Shown: positions 1 to 9,207, counted from the stretch's first letter. The stretch is DNA of 64,000 nt from Kitasatospora sp040298565 (GCF_040298565.1 NZ_JBEPAK010000003.1:1-64000); one strand, 5' to 3'. Made by a program: numbers and translations. Notes: generated by a model not told the origin, from the letters alone.

Positions 1-53
1 CTGGGTGGTTCTTGCGAGCGGGGTGCGGCCGGGGCGGTGGGTTGCCGCCGCCG

Positions 54-78
54 CGCCCCGCCGGGGGCCTGCGGGGCG
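54..78. terminator. GC hairpin near left edge
   Basis: The arms CGCCCCGC (54-61) and GCGGGGCG (71-78) are perfectly complementary around a 9-nt loop and are followed by a run of G. This looks like a Rho-independent-style hairpin of actinomycete type, without a U tract. It probably ends a gene lying off the left edge, or a leftward transcript. Confidence 0.4.
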
Positions 79-106
79 GGGGGGGGGCGCTTTCCGCATC
101 GCAGGC

Positions 107-127
107 TTGCTGACGAAATGTCAGCAA
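107..127. promoter_or_regulatory. Inverted repeat upstream of the secreted-protein promoter
   Basis: TTGCTGAC (107-114) and GTCAGCAA (120-127) form a perfect inverted repeat with a 5-nt centre. It ends 16 nt before a good -35 hexamer, which suggests a regulator site for the gene at 256. No regulator for it is visible nearby. Confidence 0.45.
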
Positions 128-142
128 CTTCCGCGCACCGCC

Positions 143-171
143 TTGACGGCACACCGACACGGCCCTAGAAC
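143..171 (+). promoter_or_regulatory. Housekeeping-like promoter
   Basis: TTGACG (143-148) and TAGAAC (166-171) are separated by 17 nt, the optimal spacing for a primary-sigma promoter. It lies about 85 nt upstream of the ATG at 256, and no other gene starts in between. Confidence 0.5.
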
Positions 172-255
172 GTAGTCAGCTCCCCCGCATCCCCCCACCA
201 TCGGGAGCACTGGCAGTTCGCCTTCTCGCCCCCTCATCGAGGAAGAGGCCTTCCC

Positions 256-948
256 ATGCGCATTCGCCCCCACCTCACCGTGCCCGCCGCCGCTGCCGCC
301 GCGCTCGCGCTGGCCGCGATCGTCCCCGCCGCCGTCCCCGCCTCCGCCGCCCCGTACGCGGCCGGGGCCGTACTGACCGCCGGCAGCGCGGGCGGCACCG
401 CCGTCGCGGCGGGCGACGCGCTGGCGGCTCCGCTCGCCGCGCACACCTCCGCGACCTTCTACTCGACCGCGACCAGCACCACCGGCGTCACCTGCGCCAC
501 CTCCCGGCTCGCCGCCACCGTGCTGACCAACCCGGCCGCCCCCGGCACCGCCACCGAGTCCCTCACCGGGCTCACCTTCGGCTCGTGCACCAGCAACGTC
601 ACCGGTGTCACCTCGGTGCGGAGCCTGACCGTCGACACCCTCCCCTACGGCGTGACCGTCTCCGACGGACCGGGGCTGCCCGTCACCCTCACCGGCGGCA
701 CGGCCGGCCCGATCCGGGCCACCGCCGTCCTCAACTCCTGGTTCGGCACCATCACCTGCACCTACCAGCTCAGCGGAGCCTTCACCGGCACCGCCGACAA
801 CACCGCCCACAGCCTGACCTTCACCAACGAGCACTTCGCCAAGAGCGGCGGCTCCGGCCTCTGCCCCGCCGACGGCTACTTCTCCGCGAGCTACGGCCCG
901 GTCACCGACACCACCCAGTCCGGCTCCCCCGCGGTCTACGTCAACTGA
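256..948 (+). CDS. Small secreted protein of unknown function
   Basis: This is a 230-residue exported protein. Residues 1-31 form a classical signal peptide: an Arg-containing n-region, a long Ala/Leu core and a likely cleavage site after ASA near residue 31. The mature part is Ser/Thr/Gly-rich and predicted to be beta-rich. It has four Cys (in GVTCATS, GSCTSN, ITCTY and GLCPAD), enough for two disulfides. No catalytic motif is recognisable. The ATG is preceded by GAGGAAGAGG and by a promoter with an inverted repeat. It resembles the small secreted 'hypothetical' beta-proteins common in streptomycetes. Its function is unknown. Confidence 0.85.
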   Translation: MRIRPHLTVPAAAAAALALAAIVPAAVPASAAPYAAGAVLTAGSAGGTAVAAGDALAAPLAAHTSATFYSTATSTTGVTCATSRLAATVLTNPAAPGTATESLTGLTFGSCTSNVTGVTSVRSLTVDTLPYGVTVSDGPGLPVTLTGGTAGPIRATAVLNSWFGTITCTYQLSGAFTGTADNTAHSLTFTNEHFAKSGGSGLCPADGYFSASYGPVTDTTQSGSPAVYVN

Positions 949-1226
949 CCCGCTCCCGGTCGGCTCGGATCCGCAGCCCCCCGCGCGGATCCGGGCGTCC
1001 GCCCCTCAGGGCACCTTCGGGCGTACCTGCCGCCGGCACGTGGAGGTGCCCCCGAACGACTCTCACCAGCTCCAACGGCCGGGCGGGCGCGGTTCGTTCC
1101 CGATCCGGACGTGACGATCCGCGCATCCCGTACCCGTATCGGAACCCCCTGCGGCTGCCCCATACTCCACCTCCGGCCAGGACGGCCGGACGGCCGTCCG
1201 CCGAGACGAAGGGAAACGGGGACACG

Positions 1227-2129
1227 ATGACAACAGCAGCCGCGGGGACATGGGGACTGGGTGACCGGGAGGTCAGCCGCATCGGGTACGGGGCGATGCG
1301 GCTGACGGGCAACGGCATGGCCGGGAACTCGGACGGGCCGCCGATCGACCGCGACCTCGCCGTCCGCCTGCTGCGCCGGGCGGTCGACCAGGGCGTCGAC
1401 CACATCGACACGGCCTCCTTCTACTTCTCCCCGCTGCGCTCGGCGAACGAGCTGATCAACCGCGCGCTGTCTCCCTACCGGGACGACGTGGTCATCGTCA
1501 CCAAGGTCGGGCCGGGCCGCGACGCCTCCGGCGAGTGGCAGGGCATGGCCCGCCCCGACCAGCTGCGCGGTCAGGTGGAGGAGAACCTGCGGCAGCTGGG
1601 CCGGGACCACCTCGACGTGGTGAACCTGCGCCACGGCGGTGGCGACGGGCGTTCCGTCGCGGAGCACTTCGGCGCGCTCGCGGACCTGCGCGAGGCGGGC
1701 CTGATCCGGCACCTGGGCCTCTCCAACGTCCGCCCCGAGCACGTCACCGAGGCCCGGGCGATCGCCCCGGTGGTCTGCGTGCAGAACCCCTACGGACTCG
1801 ACTGGCGCCAGGCCGACGAGAACGGCCTGGTCGACCTCTGCGGCGAACTCGGCATCGCCTTCGTCCCCTTCTTCGCGCTCTCCGGGCGGCGCCGCGAGGC
1901 GGCCGCCGGGCAGGAGTGGGACGACCGGGTTCGTGCGGTGGCCCGCGCCCACGCCGCCACGCCGGCCCAGGTACGGCTCGCCTGGACGCTCCACCGCGGG
2001 CCGCACGTGCTGGCCATCCCCGGGACGGCCGACCCGGTCCACCTGGACGAGAACATCGCGGCGGCCGGCCTGCGGTTGACCCCGGAGGAGTGGGAGGCGC
2101 TCGGGGCGCCGGTCGCTGACGGGCGGTGA
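1227..2129 (+). CDS. Aldo/keto reductase
   Basis: This is a 300-residue NADPH-dependent oxidoreductase of the aldo/keto reductase superfamily, a cytosolic TIM barrel. Visible signatures are the early strand SRIGYGAMRLTG, the active-site region HIDTASFY with its Asp and Tyr, the catalytic Lys in VIVTKVG, the barrel motif VNLRHGGG where the His lies, and the cofactor-binding end LAIPGTADPVHLDEN. The reading frame stays open for more than 600 nt upstream. The ATG at 1227 was chosen because GGGAAACGGGG precedes it and family homology begins there. The substrate cannot be told. It is a single gene, apparently not in an operon. Confidence 0.92.
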   Translation: MTTAAAGTWGLGDREVSRIGYGAMRLTGNGMAGNSDGPPIDRDLAVRLLRRAVDQGVDHIDTASFYFSPLRSANELINRALSPYRDDVVIVTKVGPGRDASGEWQGMARPDQLRGQVEENLRQLGRDHLDVVNLRHGGGDGRSVAEHFGALADLREAGLIRHLGLSNVRPEHVTEARAIAPVVCVQNPYGLDWRQADENGLVDLCGELGIAFVPFFALSGRRREAAAGQEWDDRVRAVARAHAATPAQVRLAWTLHRGPHVLAIPGTADPVHLDENIAAAGLRLTPEEWEALGAPVADGR

Positions 2130-2196
2130 CGGACGGGCCCGCCATGCCGGACCGGTACGCCAGGGGGCCGGGCTCGGGGCTCGGGGGCGCGGGCCC

Positions 2197-2264
2197 TGGG
2201 GCGCCGGGACTGGGACGCCGGGACTGGGACGCCGGGACTGGGACGCCGGGACTGGGGCGCCGGA
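2197..2264. repeat. 14-bp tandem repeat
   Basis: A unit close to GACGCCGGGACTGG is repeated about four to five times between the aldo/keto reductase stop and the ThrE-like gene. It is non-coding and one of many minisatellites in this window. Confidence 0.85.
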
Positions 2265-2387
2265 ACAAGGGCTGCGGGGCCCTCCCTGCCCGAAGGCGTC
2301 CGGACGGGCCCGTCCGGAACCTGCCCTCGCCGCGAACAGACCGGGGCAGAGTCGGACCGATCCGGGCGGGATGGGACGATACCTGCC

Positions 2388-3641
2388 ATGTCTAGCACGT
2401 CTCCGTCGGTCCGGGGCCCCGAGGCCCCGCCGGACCAGCTCCGCCGCCTGCTGCTCGAACTGGGCGAAGCCCTGCTGGGCGGCGGCCTTCCCGTCCATGA
2501 CGTCGAGGAGGAGCTCCACGGTCTGGGGCGGTCGATGGGAGCGCCGGACGCCCGGGTCGCCGCCCTGGCGAACGGGCTGTTCGTGGCGCTGGACGCGGAC
2601 GAGGCCACCCGGTTCCAGCCGGTCGGCGCCGCCCTCAGGTTCGAGCAGACCGCAGACGTCCTGCACCTGGTCCACCGACTGCGCGCGGGCGAGGTCGACG
2701 GCCCGCGGGCGCTGGCCGAGCTGGACCGGATACGCCGGGCCCCGGCCCGCTGGCCCGGCTGGGTGGCGGACCTCGGGGCCCTGCCGGTCGGCGTGGGCGT
2801 CTGCGTCTTCCTCCAGCCGGTGCCGGCGAACGTGCTGGCGGCCGGGGCGGGCTCCCTGATCGTGGTGGGTCTGACCATGCTGGCCCGCCGACTGCCGCGA
2901 CTGCGTCCGCTGCTGCCCGTCACGGCCGGGTTCCTGGTCGCGCTGCTCGTCCTCGCGCTCGCCCGGGCCTCCCTGCTGGACGGCCCGCTGCGCACCATCG
3001 TGGCCACCCTGGCGATCCTGCTGCCGGGCGGGCTGCTGGTCACCGGGCTGTCGGAGATCGCGGCGGGCGCCGCCAGCGCCGGGTCGGCTCGACTGGTGTC
3101 CGGCGCGGTTCAGCTGGCCCTCTTCCTGGCCGGGGTGGCCGCCGCCGCGACCGCGATCGGCATGCCGGCCTCGGCCCTCGCCAACATCCAGGTGGCCAAA
3201 CCCAGCTGGTGGGTGATCGGGCTGGGGCTGGCGCTCGCCGTGGCCGGCGTCGTGATCAACGTCCACACCCCGCCGCCGGCCATTCCGTGGATCGTCGCGG
3301 TGATCGCGGTCAGCGTCACCGTGCAGGTCGTGGTGGGCTCGGCGCACGGCGCGGCGATCGGCGGCCTGGCCGGCGCGGTCAGCGCCGCGGTCGCGGCCAC
3401 CGTGGTGCACTGGCTGCCCGGCGGCCCGCTCTGGCGGGTGCTGTACCTCCCGGCCTTCTGGATCGTGGTGCCGGGTTCGTTCGGTCTGCTCAACACCGCG
3501 CAGATCGAGGTCGGCAACGGGGCGCAGTCGGTGCTGGCCGCGGTGTCCGCGGTGTTCGGGGTCTCGATCGGCACCCTGATCGGCTCGGTGATCAGCCGGA
3601 TTCCGCGCCCCTCCCTCGCGGTGGCCCAGCTGCGGGCCTGA
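2388..3641 (+). CDS. Threonine/serine exporter family protein (ThrE-like)
   Basis: This 417-residue membrane protein fuses both halves of the ThrE family. Residues about 15-120 are the soluble, hydrolase-like N-terminal domain (ending near the RIRRAPARWPGWV linker), and residues 120-417 hold about ten hydrophobic segments. ThrE proteins export L-threonine and L-serine using the proton gradient. Conserved glycine-rich stretches such as ILLPGGLLVTGLSEI and PGSFGLLN, typical of the family, are present. The ATG at 2388 starts right before the conserved N-terminal helix, with only a weak ribosome site. A 45-bp minisatellite separates it from the convergent phosphatase. Confidence 0.88.
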   Translation: MSSTSPSVRGPEAPPDQLRRLLLELGEALLGGGLPVHDVEEELHGLGRSMGAPDARVAALANGLFVALDADEATRFQPVGAALRFEQTADVLHLVHRLRAGEVDGPRALAELDRIRRAPARWPGWVADLGALPVGVGVCVFLQPVPANVLAAGAGSLIVVGLTMLARRLPRLRPLLPVTAGFLVALLVLALARASLLDGPLRTIVATLAILLPGGLLVTGLSEIAAGAASAGSARLVSGAVQLALFLAGVAAAATAIGMPASALANIQVAKPSWWVIGLGLALAVAGVVINVHTPPPAIPWIVAVIAVSVTVQVVVGSAHGAAIGGLAGAVSAAVAATVVHWLPGGPLWRVLYLPAFWIVVPGSFGLLNTAQIEVGNGAQSVLAAVSAVFGVSIGTLIGSVISRIPRPSLAVAQLRA

Positions 3642-3690
3642 GCCGGCGCGGCACCGACGGCCGCCCCGGAACCGCCGCAGCGGGTCGGCC

Positions 3691-3825
3691 GTCCAGTGCC
3701 GCGCTGGCCAGGCCGGGCTCGGGCTGAGCGCCGCCGTCCAGTGCCGCGCTGGCCAGGCCGGGCTCGGGCAGAGCGCCGCCGTCCAGCGCCGCGCTGGCCA
3801 GGCCGGGCTCGGGCAGAGCGCCGCC
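3691..3825. repeat. 45-bp minisatellite, three copies
   Basis: Three nearly identical 45-bp units (3691-3735, 3736-3780, 3781-3825) lie between two convergent stop codons, followed by a partial fourth. The differences are single-base (for example AGTGCC against AGCGCC). All frames can be read through, but none looks like protein. Confidence 0.92.
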
Positions 3826-3878
3826 GTCCCGCGCCTGCGTCGCAGGGGTGGCCCGGCCGGGCCGCGCGCCGGCGGTCC

Positions 3879-5036
3879 TCAGCCCCACTGCGTCTCCTCC
3901 GGCGAGACCCCGGCGGACCTCCGGACGGCCAGCAGCGCCGTGTCGTCGGTGCGGCGGCCCCCGGTGTGGCGGACGACGGCGGCGGCGACCTCGTCCACCA
4001 GGTGTTCGGGGTCGGCGGCACCGGGCTGACCGGACAGCTGCTCCAGGTGTGCACGGAGGTCGAAGAAGTCACCCTGCCGGTCGCGGGCCTCGGTCACCCC
4101 GTCGGAGACGATCAGCACGGTCTCGGCCGCGGCGAGGCGCAGCCGCTGGGCCTCCGGAAGCCCGCCGGCCAGTTTGGCGAGGCCGATCGGCGCTCCGTTG
4201 CCCGAGGGCAGTTGCCGTACCCCCGCCGGTCCCAGGACGTGGGGGCTGTCGTGGCCGAAGTTGACCATCCGGATCTCCCCCGGCGCGACGTCGGGGAACC
4301 AGAGGACGACCGCGGTGACGAACCGTTCCTCCCGTTCCCCCAGCCGGGCCGACATCCGGTTCTGCCGCAGCAGCCGCTCCTCCAGCCGGTACGCGACGCT
4401 CGCCAGGTCCTCCAGTTGGAAGGCGGCCTCCCGGAAGCAGCCGACCAGCGCCGCCGCCGTGGAGACGGCCGGCAGTCCCTTGCCCTGCACGTCCCCCAGG
4501 ATGACCCTGGCACCGAACGGGGTGGCCACGACGTCGTAGAAGTCACCGCCCACCCGCGCCTCGACGTCCGCCGCCAGGTAGCGTGCCGCCGAGTCGACTC
4601 CGCCCCAGCCGTGCGGCACCGGACGCAGCATCACCTGCCGGGTGGTCTCGGCGGCGCCCTGGAGATGCCGGACGTAGGCGGCGGCCCGGGCCCGGGCGAG
4701 GCTCAGCGGCAGGGCCAGGGCGGCCCCCGCGATCACCAGCAGGAAGTCCTCGATCCCCTGGGACTTGGCCCAGATGCTGTCCACCGCCGGGTAGACGGCG
4801 ATCGACACGCAGGAGAAGGCCACGGTGAGCAGCGGGCCGCACAGCCCGGCGGCGACCACGGGAACCAGGACCAGCCAGCTGACGGACGCGAAGGAGTGCG
4901 GCGTCAGCCCGTCCACGACCACGACCGCCACCAGCAGCGCGGCGGGCACCAGCCAGGAGCGGTGGCCGTACCGGACCAGCACCGGGAGCGACTGCTGCTG
5001 CACCTCTGCGGACTGTTCCGGCAACCGCCCCTCCAC
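3879..5036 (-). CDS. Membrane PP2C-family (SpoIIE-type) serine/threonine phosphatase
   Basis: This is a 385-residue phosphatase. Residues about 27-115 contain three or four transmembrane helices. The rest is a SpoIIE/RsbU-type PPM domain with the metal-binding motifs GGDFYDVV, GDVQGKGLPA, SDGVTEARD and DDTALLAV, so it looks catalytically intact. Family members dephosphorylate anti-anti-sigma factors in partner-switching control of stress sigma factors. No STAS or kinase partner is encoded nearby, so the target is unknown. Without a PAS or GAF domain, the membrane part is probably the sensor. The gene is convergent with the ThrE-like gene. Confidence 0.9.
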   Translation of the reverse strand: MEGRLPEQSAEVQQQSLPVLVRYGHRSWLVPAALLVAVVVVDGLTPHSFASVSWLVLVPVVAAGLCGPLLTVAFSCVSIAVYPAVDSIWAKSQGIEDFLLVIAGAALALPLSLARARAAAYVRHLQGAAETTRQVMLRPVPHGWGGVDSAARYLAADVEARVGGDFYDVVATPFGARVILGDVQGKGLPAVSTAAALVGCFREAAFQLEDLASVAYRLEERLLRQNRMSARLGEREERFVTAVVLWFPDVAPGEIRMVNFGHDSPHVLGPAGVRQLPSGNGAPIGLAKLAGGLPEAQRLRLAAAETVLIVSDGVTEARDRQGDFFDLRAHLEQLSGQPGAADPEHLVDEVAAAVVRHTGGRRTDDTALLAVRRSAGVSPEETQWG

Positions 5037-5412
5037 TCATCCGCCCATCCGGCGTCCCGGCTCCCCGGTCGCCGTCCCGGCCATCCGGCCGGCTCACGGG
5101 CTCACGGCTGTCGGCCTTCCGCTCCCGGCGCCCGCCACTGGCACGGCTCTCGGCTCCGGCTTACCGCTTACGGCTTCCGGCTTCCGGCTTCCGGCTGCCG
5201 TTGCGGGCTTTCGACGGTCCGCGCGGCCCTTCCGGAAGACCCGTCGGTCCCCGCCGGGCGCGTGGCTCCGGGGCGGAGACGTCGGGCCCCACGTTAGGCG
5301 GCGCGGCCCGCAGAAGGCCGCGCAACGGGCCCGCGCCCCGGACCGTCGCCCGTTCGGCCCAACCGCCGGGCGCGGTCGCCTGGCTCCTCCCACTCGGCCG
5401 ACCGCACACACG
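5037..5412. other. Gene-free stretch with heptamer repeats
   Basis: No convincing gene lies between the phosphatase start and the terminator at 5413. The stretch 5150-5205 holds imperfect GGCTTCC-type heptamers, similar in form to the CCGCTTG repeats at 57440. Confidence 0.6.
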
Positions 5413-5446
5413 CGCGCCCCGCCGGGGCACTTCCCGGCGGGGCGCG
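5413..5446 (-). terminator. Terminator of dihydrolipoyl dehydrogenase
   Basis: A perfect inverted repeat with 13-14 bp arms, CGCGCCCCGCCGG and its complement, surrounds a 6-8 nt loop. It starts about 20 nt after the stop codon at 5466. It is very stable, has no U-run, and is typical of GC-rich actinomycetes. Confidence 0.75.
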
Positions 5447-5465
5447 GTGTCGGACGGGCGGTCCG

Positions 5466-6872
5466 TCACATGTTGATCATGTGGCCGGCCAGGCCGTGGA
5501 TGGCCTCCTTGACCGCCTCGCCCAGCGTCGGGTGGGCGTGCACGTTGCGGGCGACCTCGTGGACGGTGAGGTCCCACTGCTGGGCCAGGGTCAGCTCGGG
5601 CAGCAGCTCGGTGACCTCCGGGCCGATCAGGTGGGCGCCGAGCAGCTCGCCGTACTTGTTGTCGCTGATGATCTTGACGAAGCCGATCGGGTGGCCGAGG
5701 CCGTGCGCCTTGCCGTTCGCGGTGAACGGGAACTTGGCGACCTTGACGTCGTACCCCATCTCGCGGGCCTGGGCCTCGGTGTAGCCGAAGGAGGCGATCT
5801 GCGGCTGGCAGTAGGTGGCACGCGGGATCATGGCGAAGTCGACCTCCATGGTCTCGGCCCCGCCGATGGTCTCGGCAGCGATCACGGCCATCGTCTCGGC
5901 CGCGTGCGCGAGCATCAGCTTCGCGGTGACGTCACCGATCGCGAAGATGTGGTCGACGCTGGTGCGGCCCCGGCCGTCCACCGCGATGGCGTTGCGGTCG
6001 GTGAGCTTGACCCCGGTGTTCTCCAGGCCGTAGCCGTTCACCCGCGGCGCGAAGCCGATCGCCTGGAGCACCTTGTCGGCCTCCAGCACCTGCTGCTGGC
6101 CGTCCTTGGTGACGGTGACGCGGACCTTGGCGTTGGGGTCGCTGTCATCGATCGACTCGACCCGGGTGGAGGTGAGCACCTGGATGCCCAGCTTGCGGTA
6201 CTGCTTGGCGAGCTCGGTCGAGACCTCGACGTCCTCGAGCGGGACCATGCGGTCCAGGAACTCGACGATGGTGACCTTCACGCCGTAGTTGTGCAGCACG
6301 TAGGCGAACTCGACGCCGATCGCGCCGGCACCCGCGATGATGATGCTCTCCGGCAGCTCCTCGGTGAGGATCTGCTCCTCGTAGGTCACCACGCGCTCGC
6401 TCAGGCTGGTGCCGGGCAGCAGGCGGGTGGTGGCGCCGGCCGCGATGATGCAGTGGTCGAAGGTGACGACCTCGAAGCCGCCGCCGCTGAGCGCGACCTG
6501 GAGGGTGTGGTCGTCGACGAAGGTGCCCCAACCGTCGTACTCGGTGATGCCGTTCTTCTTCATCAGGTAGTGGACGCCCTTGACCCGGCCGTCGGCCACC
6601 GAGCGGCTGCGGCGGAAGGCCTCGCCGAAGTCGAAGCTCACCTGGCCCTCGACCTTGATGCCGAAGGTCTTGGCCTCCTTGGTGAAGATGTGGGCGAGCT
6701 CGGCGTTGCGCAGCAGGGCCTTGGAGGGGATGCAGCCGACGTTGAGGCAGACGCCGCCCCAGTACTTGGCCTCGATGACCGCCACCTTCAGGCCCAGCTG
6801 GGCCGAGCGCACGGCGGCGGTATAGCCGCCGGGGCCCGCGCCGAGGACGACGACGTCGTAGTGCGTGCTCAT
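5466..6872 (-). CDS. lpdA: Dihydrolipoyl dehydrogenase (E3)
   Basis: This is a 468-residue FAD flavoprotein that reoxidises dihydrolipoamide with NAD+ in the 2-oxo-acid dehydrogenase complexes. The FAD motif GAGPGGYTAA is near residue 9. The redox disulfide is in GGVCLNVGCIPSKALL (Cys about 41 and 46), the NAD-binding motif is GAGAIGVEFAYVL, the second FAD motif is IFAIGDVTAKLMLAH, and the catalytic His-Glu is in HAHPTLGEAV. The frame extends 36 codons upstream, but GGAGGAG sits just before the ATG at 6872, where homology begins. It stands alone, without E1 or E2 genes, has its own promoter, and ends in a strong hairpin. Confidence 0.96.
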   Translation of the reverse strand: MSTHYDVVVLGAGPGGYTAAVRSAQLGLKVAVIEAKYWGGVCLNVGCIPSKALLRNAELAHIFTKEAKTFGIKVEGQVSFDFGEAFRRSRSVADGRVKGVHYLMKKNGITEYDGWGTFVDDHTLQVALSGGGFEVVTFDHCIIAAGATTRLLPGTSLSERVVTYEEQILTEELPESIIIAGAGAIGVEFAYVLHNYGVKVTIVEFLDRMVPLEDVEVSTELAKQYRKLGIQVLTSTRVESIDDSDPNAKVRVTVTKDGQQQVLEADKVLQAIGFAPRVNGYGLENTGVKLTDRNAIAVDGRGRTSVDHIFAIGDVTAKLMLAHAAETMAVIAAETIGGAETMEVDFAMIPRATYCQPQIASFGYTEAQAREMGYDVKVAKFPFTANGKAHGLGHPIGFVKIISDNKYGELLGAHLIGPEVTELLPELTLAQQWDLTVHEVARNVHAHPTLGEAVKEAIHGLAGHMINM

Positions 6873-6978
6873 GTTGCTGACTCCTCCGAGGGTGTCACGG
6901 TGTCGTGATCTCGGTCCCATGGTGTCAGGACCGGATCCGGCGCACCCATCGGGTCTCGGTGGATGCGCTCCGCGCGGC

Positions 6979-7008
6979 ACCGTACAGCGCCCGGGGCCGG
7001 ATTGTCAG
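6979..7008 (-). promoter_or_regulatory. Probable promoter of lpdA
   Basis: Read on the minus strand, CTGACA (7008-7003) and TACGGT (6984-6979) are spaced by 18 nt. They lie about 110 nt upstream of the lpdA start and downstream of the neighbouring gene's terminator region. Confidence 0.4.
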
Positions 7009-7095
7009 TGGTGCCCGCTACGGTGGCTCGTACCCGGCCCCACCAGGGGCGATGTCGGAGGGGAGGCTCCGGATGGATGGTGTGCGCACGGCAGG

Positions 7096-7136
7096 CGGGT
7101 GGGCCCGCCGCCCGAGGACGGCAGCGGGCCCACCCG
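7096..7136 (-). terminator. Terminator of the M28 aminopeptidase gene
   Basis: Perfect 13-bp arms (7096-7108 CGGGTGGGCCCGC and 7124-7136) surround a 15-nt loop, four nt beyond the stop codon at 7141. It isolates the peptidase transcript from lpdA. Confidence 0.75.
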
Positions 7137-7140
7137 GGCG

Positions 7141-8862
7141 TCAGGCAGCCACCTGGTGGGCGTCCGCCCCGGCTGCGGGGGCGCCGCCCGAACCGCTGAT
7201 ACCCGTTCCGGGCGCCGCCTGAGCAGCGGGGCCCGGTACGGACGCGGGGCTCGGTACGGACGCGGAGGCGAGCGCGGCTGCCGGGCGCTGCGCGGGTGCG
7301 GGGCCCGGAACGGACGCGGGGCGCTGCAGTGAGGAGAGGTCCCAGGCGTAGGTGCCGACGGCGTGGGCGATCACGTCGATGTTGACGTCGAAGGCGTCCA
7401 GGTCGAGGTTGTCCAGGTCGTCGCAGGCCTTGTGGTAGCAGGGGTCGAAGGCGGTACCCGCCGTGCCGCCGTAACGGTCCTGCTGCTCGGGGGACTTGAT
7501 CCCCTCGGCGCCGGTGTCGGTGCCGCCGGCCGGGATCCCCGTGTCGATGAACGGTCCGTAGTCGGAGCGGCCGTTGAAGGCGGCCGGATCGTGCGGCAGG
7601 CCGCGGCCGTCCAGGTACGAGGTGAGGTCCCGCTCGATCTGCGCCGAGCCCTCCGGGCCCGCGCCGCCACCCGCGCTGCCGGAGCCGTTGTAGACGAACT
7701 GGGCGTAGTTGGGGGAGGCGATCATGTCGAAGTTGAGGTAGAGCCGGATCTTCTTCCGATCCGCCTCGGAGAGTGACTTCACGTACGCCTCGGAGCCCCT
7801 CAGGCCGAACTCCTCGGCGGACCACCACGCGAACCTGACCTTGTTCCGCACCGGCCGGACGCCGAGGTTCCTGGCGACCTCCAGGATGCCCGCCGAGCCG
7901 GAGCCGTTGTCGTTGACCCCGGGCCCGGCGGGGACGGAGTCCAGGTGGGCGCCGATCATCACGGTGTCGGCGGGCTCTCCACCGCGGGTCTCGGCGATGA
8001 CGTTCCAGGTCGTGCGCGGCTCCATGCGGGTCCGGATGTCGAGCTTCACCCGCACCGGTCCGGCGGCGGCCCGCGCGGCCAGTGCCTCCCCGGCGGCCCT
8101 GGCGATCCCACCCGTGGGGATCCTCCCGGCGGTCGGCTCGCCCAGGGTCCCGTTGAGGTCGCCCTCGGCGTTGTTGTAGATGACCGCCCCGAGGGCGCCG
8201 GCTGCCGCTGCTGCGGCCTGCTTCTCGGCGAAGCCGCAGCCGCCCCGGCGGATCAGCGCGATCCGGCCGGTGAAGGCGCCGGCGGGGTAGTCGGCCGGCG
8301 TGCAGCCGGTGGTGGTGCTGACCGGCGCCACGGCCAGGTCGGCGGTCAGGCCCGACTCCGGGCCGCTCACCGAGTAGGTCATGGCGATCACCGGCACCGA
8401 CTCGGCCTGCGGGGAGACCACGTCCAGGCGCTCCGCGCGCGCCTCGAAGAAGGTGTACTCGAACTCCTGCCTGGACACCTTGAGCCCGGTGCGCCGCGCC
8501 TCGTCGTAGACGTACCGCGCCGACTCCTCGTGTCCCTTCGAACCGGCGGCCCTGGTACCGCCGTTGCGGTCCGCGAAGCGTTGCAGCGCGGCCAGCGTCC
8601 CGTACGCGCCCTCGGCGCTGCTGGCCTCGACCAGCCGCTCGGCGAGTCCCGCCCCCCGGCGCGCCGGGTCCGGGTCGGCGTTCGCCGTACCCGTGCCGAC
8701 CAGCAGCAGCGGGGCGGCGAGCCCGGCGGCGGTCAGCGCGGCTCCCGCACGACGCCGGTGACGGGCCGTGAGCGGACGCGCGGGCCGGTCCTCGGGAGCG
8801 GCGCGGTCCGGCAGGGCGGTGCGGTCGAACGGGGAGGTCTGACGACGCCTGGGCAGCTTCAA
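7141..8862 (-). CDS. Secreted M28-family metallo-aminopeptidase
   Basis: This 573-residue zinc exopeptidase resembles the S. griseus aminopeptidase type. The N-terminus is basic, then a hydrophobic segment ending ANADPDP serves as export signal. A protease-associated domain lies around residues 140-260, including RRGGCGFAEKQ. The di-zinc catalytic domain shows GAHLDSVPAGPGVNDNGSG (His and Asp ligands), WWSAEEFGLRGS (Glu pair), FDMIASP and CYHKACDD (last His). The Pro/Ala-rich tail after residue 520 is low-complexity and repeat-encoded. A TTG lies in frame at 8880, but GGAAGGAG precedes the TTG at 8862, so the latter is preferred. Confidence 0.9.
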   Translation of the reverse strand: MKLPRRRQTSPFDRTALPDRAAPEDRPARPLTARHRRRAGAALTAAGLAAPLLLVGTGTANADPDPARRGAGLAERLVEASSAEGAYGTLAALQRFADRNGGTRAAGSKGHEESARYVYDEARRTGLKVSRQEFEYTFFEARAERLDVVSPQAESVPVIAMTYSVSGPESGLTADLAVAPVSTTTGCTPADYPAGAFTGRIALIRRGGCGFAEKQAAAAAAGALGAVIYNNAEGDLNGTLGEPTAGRIPTGGIARAAGEALAARAAAGPVRVKLDIRTRMEPRTTWNVIAETRGGEPADTVMIGAHLDSVPAGPGVNDNGSGSAGILEVARNLGVRPVRNKVRFAWWSAEEFGLRGSEAYVKSLSEADRKKIRLYLNFDMIASPNYAQFVYNGSGSAGGGAGPEGSAQIERDLTSYLDGRGLPHDPAAFNGRSDYGPFIDTGIPAGGTDTGAEGIKSPEQQDRYGGTAGTAFDPCYHKACDDLDNLDLDAFDVNIDVIAHAVGTYAWDLSSLQRPASVPGPAPAQRPAAALASASVPSPASVPGPAAQAAPGTGISGSGGAPAAGADAHQVAA

Positions 8863-9009
8863 GGAGGCTCCTTCCGACAATCCGTGAACTCACGATTTGA
8901 CATGACCGGGACCGCCTTGCCAAGGCCGCCACGCGGCCGCGAAATGCGCGGGACGGCCTTCGCGGTAATGCTGGAGGGGTGGGGGCGACTCATCCAGGAG
9001 GGTGACCAC

Positions 9010-9186
9010 ATGTCCATGTTGGATAAGCTCAAGAGCATGCTGAAGGGCCACGAGGACCAGGCCGAAAAGGCCGTCGACAAGGGCGGCGACACCTTCGACG
9101 ACCGCACTCAGGGCAAGTACAGCAGCCAGACGGACGTCGCCCAGGACCGGCTCAAGGACCAGTTCCGCGACCAGCCGCCGCAGTAG
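9010..9186 (+). CDS. MT0933-antitoxin-like small protein
   Basis: This 58-residue acidic and helical protein begins MSMLDKLKSMLKGHEDQAEK and contains the DDRTQGKY motif. That layout is typical of the MT0933/Rv0909 antitoxin-like family. In mycobacteria the relative is paired with a toxin; here no toxin gene is adjacent, so an antitoxin role is unsupported. AGGAGGGTGACCAC precedes the ATG, a strong ribosome site. In streptomycetes such proteins often occur alone. Confidence 0.85.
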   Translation: MSMLDKLKSMLKGHEDQAEKAVDKGGDTFDDRTQGKYSSQTDVAQDRLKDQFRDQPPQ

Positions 9187-9207
9187 CGCGCGGCGCCCGT
9201 CCTGCCT

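Noticed and set aside
936..3410. Long open minus-strand frame opposite the aldo/keto reductase and ThrE genes
   Set aside because: It is antisense to two clear genes and consists of Arg/Gly/Pro-rich shadow sequence with no domain.
5481..6908. Long plus-strand frame over lpdA
   Set aside because: It is the complement of dihydrolipoyl dehydrogenase, with Asp/Leu/Val-rich low-complexity sequence.
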